From the NCBI GenBank assembly GCA_900769785.1, contig CAAGHV010000184.1:1-16865 (forward strand): a stretch of DNA of 16,865 bases, in the 5' to 3' direction. Shown one piece after another: positions 13,285 through 16,865 of the stretch. Each line of letters opens with the position of its first letter. Position 1 is the first letter of the stretch. This stretch comes from Bacteroidales bacterium. GTDB lineage: Bacteria; Bacteroidota; Bacteroidia; Bacteroidales; P3. The translations under genes were made by a program, and so were the position numbers. The notes under the pieces were generated by a model that was given only the letters and a program-made list of their open reading frames with translations, made no database searches and was not told where the DNA came from.

Positions 13285-14235
13285 ATGGCTTTTCATCCAA
13301 CATTAACAAAATCAGGTAGATTTATTTTTGCACCTTTGATAAAGATATGCGAGTTTATGGGTAATTATACACCTGAACTTCTTTTAAAAATTCGTTATCG
13401 TTATGTGTTCAAAAAGGTGCTGAACCTTAAGAATCCTCAGGATTTAAATGAGAAGATTCTATGGGCAAAACTATATTCTGATACAACGCAGTGGTCTCGT
13501 TTGGCAGACAAATATGAGGTGCGTAAATATGTTGAAGAAATAGGACTCAGAGATACTCTTGTTAAACTATATGCAGTTTGGTTTAAAAAAGAGGATGTTA
13601 ATTTTGATACTTTGCCTGAAACATTCATCATAAAAGCCAATAATGGTGATGGCAAAGGAACAAATAAAATTATTCGCAAATCAGAACTTACTCCTGAAAA
13701 GAAACAAGAATTCATAGATATGATTGGTCAATGGATAGATAGAAAAAATATTGGCGCTCTTCATGCAGAACCTCATTACAAGCATATGAAGCCTTGTGTT
13801 ATTGCTGAAGAAGTTCTTCCATTAGATCCAGGTACATCATCATTGACAGATTATAAAATTTGGTGTTTTAATGGAAAAGCGTACTATGTGTGGATTTGTA
13901 ATAATCGAAGTTCTAATGGAAATAGTGCCCATGTTATGACATACGATCTTGATTGGAATCCTCACCCTGAATTTTCCATCTTTAATAGTGATTATCTAAG
14001 GGGTGATATTATTCCTAAACCACAGAACTTTGAGAAGATGATTGAAATAGCAGAAAAATTGTCCCAAGGATTTCCGGAACTTCGGGTAGATTTGTATAAT
14101 GTTCAAGGCAAAATTTACTTTGGAGAAATGACATTTACTTCACAAGGTGGTTTTATGGATTTTTACACTCCTGAATTTAACAAAGAATTAGGATCAAAAT
14201 TCGATATTAAAGATTTTCCATTGAAGAAAAACTAA
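13285..14235 (+). CDS. TupA-like ATP-grasp protein
   Basis: This 316-residue protein matches the TupA-like ATP-grasp family of cell-surface loci. It opens with NLKNPQDLNEKILWAKLYSD and LADKYEVRKYVEEIG. TFIIKANNGDGKGTNKII (113-130) is the nucleotide-binding loop, DYKIWCFNGKAYYVWI (189-204) the central strand, and LRVDLYNVQGKIYFGEMTF (266-284) supplies the Asp and Glu metal ligands (Asp269, Glu281). ATP-grasp ligases join a carboxylate to an amine or similar nucleophile through an acyl-phosphate. Members in capsule clusters are proposed to attach amino acids or to work with teichuronopeptide-like polymers; the substrate here is not known. ManNAcA made by module A offers a carboxylate as a possible acceptor (inference). 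The loop reads Asn-Gly-Asp-Gly where I expect a His-Gly-Ser-Gly-like sequence in many relatives, a variation worth noting. Confidence 0.8.
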   Translation: MAFHPTLTKSGRFIFAPLIKICEFMGNYTPELLLKIRYRYVFKKVLNLKNPQDLNEKILWAKLYSDTTQWSRLADKYEVRKYVEEIGLRDTLVKLYAVWFKKEDVNFDTLPETFIIKANNGDGKGTNKIIRKSELTPEKKQEFIDMIGQWIDRKNIGALHAEPHYKHMKPCVIAEEVLPLDPGTSSLTDYKIWCFNGKAYYVWICNNRSSNGNSAHVMTYDLDWNPHPEFSIFNSDYLRGDIIPKPQNFEKMIEIAEKLSQGFPELRVDLYNVQGKIYFGEMTFTSQGGFMDFYTPEFNKELGSKFDIKDFPLKKN

Positions 14236-14250
14236 ATTTTCTACACATAT

Positions 14251-15027
14251 ATGCAATACTACGAATTAGTATCAATCATAACCCCTTCATACAATTGTGC
14301 TAAGTTTGTGGAAGAAACTATACAAAGCGTATTGTCGCAGACTTATACAAATTGGGAGTTGCTTTTTCAGGATGATTGTTCTACAGACAATACAAAAGAA
14401 ATTGTAGTAAAGTATGCTGAAAAAGATTCGCGAATAAAATACGAATGTAACGCTTACAATAGTGGTGCTGCAATTACTCGCAACAACGCTCTCCGTCGTG
14501 CCAAAGGTAAATGGATAGCATTCCTCGACAGCGATGATATTTGGCTTCCTGACAAATTGGAAAAGCAAATAAAATTTATGCAGAATAACAACTATTATTT
14601 TAGCTATCACGAATACACTGAAATAACAGAAGATGGCAGTGATAATGGTGTTTTTGTAAGCGGTATAAGCAAGGTTAATTGTTTGGCTATGTTTTCTTGT
14701 TGCTGGCCTGGGTGCCTTTCGGTAATGTACGACAACGAAAAAGTAGGACTTTTACAGATAAAAGATGTCCGCAAAAACAACGACACTGCTATGTGGCTGA
14801 AAGTGGTAAAAAAAACACCATGCTATTTGCTGAAAGAACCATTGGCTAAATATCGCAGACGCAAAGGAAGCATTACACCTCCAAGTCTAAGCAAAAGGAT
14901 ATGGGCTCACTATCCTTTATTTCGCATAGCTGAAGAAATGAATCCTATATCGGCAACATTTTGGACATTAATAAATGTTGTCGGCAACGCATATAAAAAG
15001 ATGTTTTACGTAAAAACAAGAAAATAG
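14251..15027 (+). CDS. Family 2 glycosyltransferase (GT-A fold)
   Basis: This 258-residue inverting transferase has LVSIITPSYNCAKFVEETIQ (6-25), QTYTNWELLFQDDCSTDNT with the first acidic pair at residues 41-42, SGAAITRNNALRRAKGKWIA, and the metal-binding FLDSDDIW (91-98). IKDVRKNNDTAMWLKVVKK contributes the probable catalytic Asp, and LAKYRRRKGSIT is typical of the C-terminal part. It would transfer an activated sugar to the growing lipid-linked oligosaccharide at the inner membrane face. Base composition returns toward that of manC and wecB. It begins 15 bases after the ATP-grasp gene. Two bases after its stop lies the truncated aminotransferase start, so it was once followed by a sugar aminotransferase gene. 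Confidence 0.9.
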   Translation: MQYYELVSIITPSYNCAKFVEETIQSVLSQTYTNWELLFQDDCSTDNTKEIVVKYAEKDSRIKYECNAYNSGAAITRNNALRRAKGKWIAFLDSDDIWLPDKLEKQIKFMQNNNYYFSYHEYTEITEDGSDNGVFVSGISKVNCLAMFSCCWPGCLSVMYDNEKVGLLQIKDVRKNNDTAMWLKVVKKTPCYLLKEPLAKYRRRKGSITPPSLSKRIWAHYPLFRIAEEMNPISATFWTLINVVGNAYKKMFYVKTRK

Positions 15028-15029
15028 AT

Positions 15030-15101
15030 ATGAACTTAAAACTACGAAACATACCATTCAGTCCACCCGATATGAGCGAAGAGGAAGTGTTAGTTTTGTA
15101 A
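15030..15101 (+). pseudogene. N-terminal stub of a DegT/DnrJ/EryC1 sugar aminotransferase
   Basis: The 23-codon ORF reads MNLKLRNIPFSPPDMSEEE plus four residues, then TAA. RNIPFSPPDMSEEE is the typical opening of DegT/DnrJ/EryC1 PLP-dependent aminotransferases that act on nucleotide-linked 4-keto sugars, which normally run to about 370-400 residues. The rest of the gene is missing: after the stop the sequence becomes AT-rich with no further family motifs before the DUF262 gene. The start is two bases after the glycosyltransferase stop, so it was the next gene of the operon. This is a deletion scar marking the edge of the polysaccharide module. Confidence 0.7.
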
Positions 15102-15120
15102 GTGTAAAATAAAGACACTT
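15100..15120 (+). terminator. Weak hairpin after the aminotransferase stub
   Basis: AAGTGT (15100-15105) pairs with ACACTT (15115-15120) over a 9-base A-rich loop at the end of the polysaccharide operon. There is no clear T-run after it, so termination is only suggested by position. Confidence 0.25.
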
Positions 15121-15219
15121 TGCAAATCGGTATAAACGTTTTACCTCTATCTTTTTTTCAAATTCAGTTGTTTCAACAAAATATTTCTACGACCTCAGTG
15201 TATATCAAATATTTTTGTG

Positions 15220-15227
15220 TACATTTG
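15220..15227 (+). promoter_or_regulatory. TAnnTTTG -7 box upstream of the DUF262 gene
   Basis: TACATTTG matches the Bacteroides-type -7 consensus in the 240-base spacer between the truncated aminotransferase and the DUF262 gene. No TTTG is present 19-21 bases upstream. If used, it would give a leader of about 110 bases and independent expression of the defence-like pair. Confidence 0.35.
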
Positions 15228-15342
15228 CAAAAGTTTCTTGAATAGAATTGTTTATGTATTTGATTGAATTACAAAGAAGAATACATTAATGATTTTGTTG
15301 TGAGAGATAGAAAGATTAGTTCAATAGTAAACAAATAGGGAT

Positions 15343-16791
15343 ATGAAATATACTTTTAGTCTAAAAAATGGCAAGAATATTGATTTGACAGCTATTGAGG
15401 CAGGTAACAATACCTTTGCTTTAATAGAAGCCTCAAATAATAGTGCTACATATAATGAAAACAAGAGATATTTGGAATTTTCGATAGATAATTATAATTT
15501 TTCATGGAAAATAAAGACCGAAAACAACGAAATTCTTCAGGATGATTTATTCAAATCAAATATGATAAGTATTATAAAAGATATAAATCTCTCTGAACAA
15601 TCGGGAATAGAAGGATATACAGACGATGACCATGATGAAGATCCATTTAATCCCGAAGAGATTTCTATTGATACAAAGCCAATACCTTTGGAAGCTCTAA
15701 TGAGAAGATTACAGCAAGGTACAATAACTTTAAATCCCGATTTTCAAAGAAAAGAAGTTTGGGACTTTGAAAGAAAATCCCAACTTATAGAATCCCTATT
15801 GCTAAAAATTCCAATTCCAATGTTTTATGTATCGAGCGATGAAAAATCCAATTGGACTGTTGTTGATGGTTTACAACGAATCAGTACTTTAAGAGACTTT
15901 GTCTTGGGTGAATCGTATTTAGAAGATCCTATAAAAAATGCGAACAAAAAAGGAGATGGATTCAAATTAAAGGGACTTGAATTTTGGACAGAGTATGAAG
16001 GTCATTCGTTAAATGATTTGCCAACAAATTTACAAAATAGAATCCTTGAAACAACCTTTACATTTACTATTATCAATCCAGGAACTCCAGAAGAAGTAAA
16101 AAGAAATGTGTTCAAAAGATTGAATACAGGAGGAATGCCCCTAAGTAGCCAAGAAATTAGAAATGCATTGTACACTGGAAAATCAACAGAACTCCTAAAT
16201 AAACTAGCTAATCTAAAAGAATTTAAACAAGCAACAGGCAATTCGATACATACAGAGCGAATGGAAGATAAAGAATTGATACTTCGATTCATTTCTTTTC
16301 TGATTCGCAATTATAAATCATACAACAAAACAGTTACAGTTGACACTTGGTTATCTGACACAATGATCTTATTAAACTCTATGCCGGAATTAAATTCAAG
16401 AGAGTTAAATAAAAGATTTGGTTCAGGAATGATATCCAAAGAGAACGTGAATATAATGACTGAAAACGAAATTATTCTTATATTCAAAAAAGCAATGAAT
16501 AGATGTTATGAAATATTTGAAAATCATACTTTCAGAAAAAGTTATGCCAATTTAAGGCGTTCTCCAATAAATAAATCATTGTTTGAAATATGGAGTAATC
16601 TTTTAGCTAGCATTTCTGAAGAAGAATATGCTAAATTATTACATAATAAGAGCGAATTCTTGAATTCATATAGATTTTTTTTGGATGATCCTGATTTTAT
16701 AATATCAATTTCAAGGGATAGTATGAAACATAGTTCTGTGCGTTCTCGTTTCGAGAATCTGAATAACCTTTTAAAACAGTATACATCATGA
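15343..16791 (+). CDS. DUF262 (GmrSD N-terminal-like) family protein
   Basis: This 482-residue protein has an N-terminal region of about 110 residues that I do not recognise, ending in an acidic linker (YTDDDHDEDPFNPEE). The DUF262 ParB/sulfiredoxin-like nucleotidase domain follows: NPDFQRKEVWD (131-141), KSQLIESLLLKIPIPMFYV (145-163), and the hallmark VVDGLQRISTLRDFVLG (173-189), then FKRLNTGGMPLSSQEIRNAL. DUF262 is the N-terminal half of the modified-DNA restriction enzyme GmrSD, where the DGQQR motif couples NTP hydrolysis to control of nuclease activity. Here the motif reads DGLQR. There is no HNH (DUF1524) domain visible in the rest of the protein, so any effector must be separate. The gene overlaps the ATPase start by ATGA and is probably co-translated with it. 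An anti-phage function is inferred from family and context. Confidence 0.87.
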   Translation: MKYTFSLKNGKNIDLTAIEAGNNTFALIEASNNSATYNENKRYLEFSIDNYNFSWKIKTENNEILQDDLFKSNMISIIKDINLSEQSGIEGYTDDDHDEDPFNPEEISIDTKPIPLEALMRRLQQGTITLNPDFQRKEVWDFERKSQLIESLLLKIPIPMFYVSSDEKSNWTVVDGLQRISTLRDFVLGESYLEDPIKNANKKGDGFKLKGLEFWTEYEGHSLNDLPTNLQNRILETTFTFTIINPGTPEEVKRNVFKRLNTGGMPLSSQEIRNALYTGKSTELLNKLANLKEFKQATGNSIHTERMEDKELILRFISFLIRNYKSYNKTVTVDTWLSDTMILLNSMPELNSRELNKRFGSGMISKENVNIMTENEIILIFKKAMNRCYEIFENHTFRKSYANLRRSPINKSLFEIWSNLLASISEEEYAKLLHNKSEFLNSYRFFLDDPDFIISISRDSMKHSSVRSRFENLNNLLKQYTS

Positions 16792-16865
16792 TAAACAAAC
16801 TTACAGTTGAAGGTTTTAAGTCATTACTCAACAATAGTATTGATTTGAATAGATTAAATATTTTA
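16788..16865 (+). CDS. AAA/SMC-like ATPase, N-terminus only (cut by window end)
   Basis: The ATG lies inside the DUF262 stop region (ATGA overlap), and the frame stays open to the window end. MINKLTVEGF followed by KSLLNNSIDLNRLNIL is the standard opening of RecF/OLD/AAA_21-type ATPases, in which a first strand and a conserved F-K-S-L lead to NxLIGxNGSGKS, which would fall just past the window. Such ATPases accompany many defence effectors. With only 26 residues the subfamily cannot be set, and the protein may carry an additional nuclease domain downstream. Confidence 0.7.
   Translation, partial: MINKLTVEGFKSLLNNSIDLNRLNIL

Overview
The window reads as part of a surface-polysaccharide (capsule or O-antigen) biosynthesis locus from a low-GC member of the Bacteroidota, most likely the order Bacteroidales. 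The main reasons are three tandem HU-HIG-type DNA-binding proteins (a Bacteroidota-enriched HU branch), a four-helix-bundle S23 protein, weak or absent Shine-Dalgarno sequences, and a few TAnnTTTG-like -7 promoter boxes. Genus cannot be fixed from the sequence alone. All intact genes are on the + strand.

Layout. (1) 1-1134 is the eroded end of an upstream locus: the C-terminal part of a WecF-like (Glyco_transf_56) transferase, about 400 bp with no convincing gene, and the last coil of a hexapeptide acyltransferase. (2) 1135-1476 is a regulatory-looking intergenic region. It holds three 23-bp tandem repeats, each centred on a perfect dyad, and a 21-bp direct repeat next to the first HU gene. 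(3) 1477-2814 carries the three HU-HIG genes; the last has a Gly/Ser/Asp-rich tail. (4) 2815-3330 is an S23 gene bracketed by related hairpins and a 15-bp direct repeat, and looks like an inserted cassette. (5) 3410-8051 is polysaccharide module A: wecC and wecB (UDP-ManNAcA from UDP-GlcNAc), a GT4-like glycosyltransferase and an EpsG/Wzy-type polymerase. (6) 8052-9416 is a scar: a heavily degraded IS66-type transposase that runs directly into the severed tail of a fourth HU-HIG gene. (7) 9459-15027 is module B: a leader hairpin and repeat shared with module A, manC (GDP-mannose), a hexapeptide acyltransferase, a GT4, a CapA-like phosphoesterase, a TupA-like ATP-grasp enzyme and a GT2. (8) 15030-15101 is a 23-residue N-terminal stub of a DegT/DnrJ/EryC1 aminotransferase, marking another truncation. 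(9) 15343-16865 is a DUF262 (GmrSD-N-like) gene overlapping by ATGA with the start of an AAA/SMC-like ATPase cut by the window end; this is probably a defence module beside the locus.

How it fits together. WecB and WecC make UDP-ManNAcA, ManC makes GDP-mannose, at least three glycosyltransferases build the repeat unit, the acyltransferase and possibly the CapA/ATP-grasp pair decorate it, and the EpsG-like protein polymerises it. No flippase, initiating phosphoglycosyl transferase or export gene is visible, so these must lie elsewhere.

The most interesting reading is that the locus is a mosaic. Both modules are preceded by the same signature, an HU-HIG gene (intact or remnant) followed by a leader containing CTGCCGTAGGGTTCTAAAAA. 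This suggests that the HU gene and leader form a portable header for polysaccharide operons in this lineage, and that two such operons were fused through an IS66-associated deletion.
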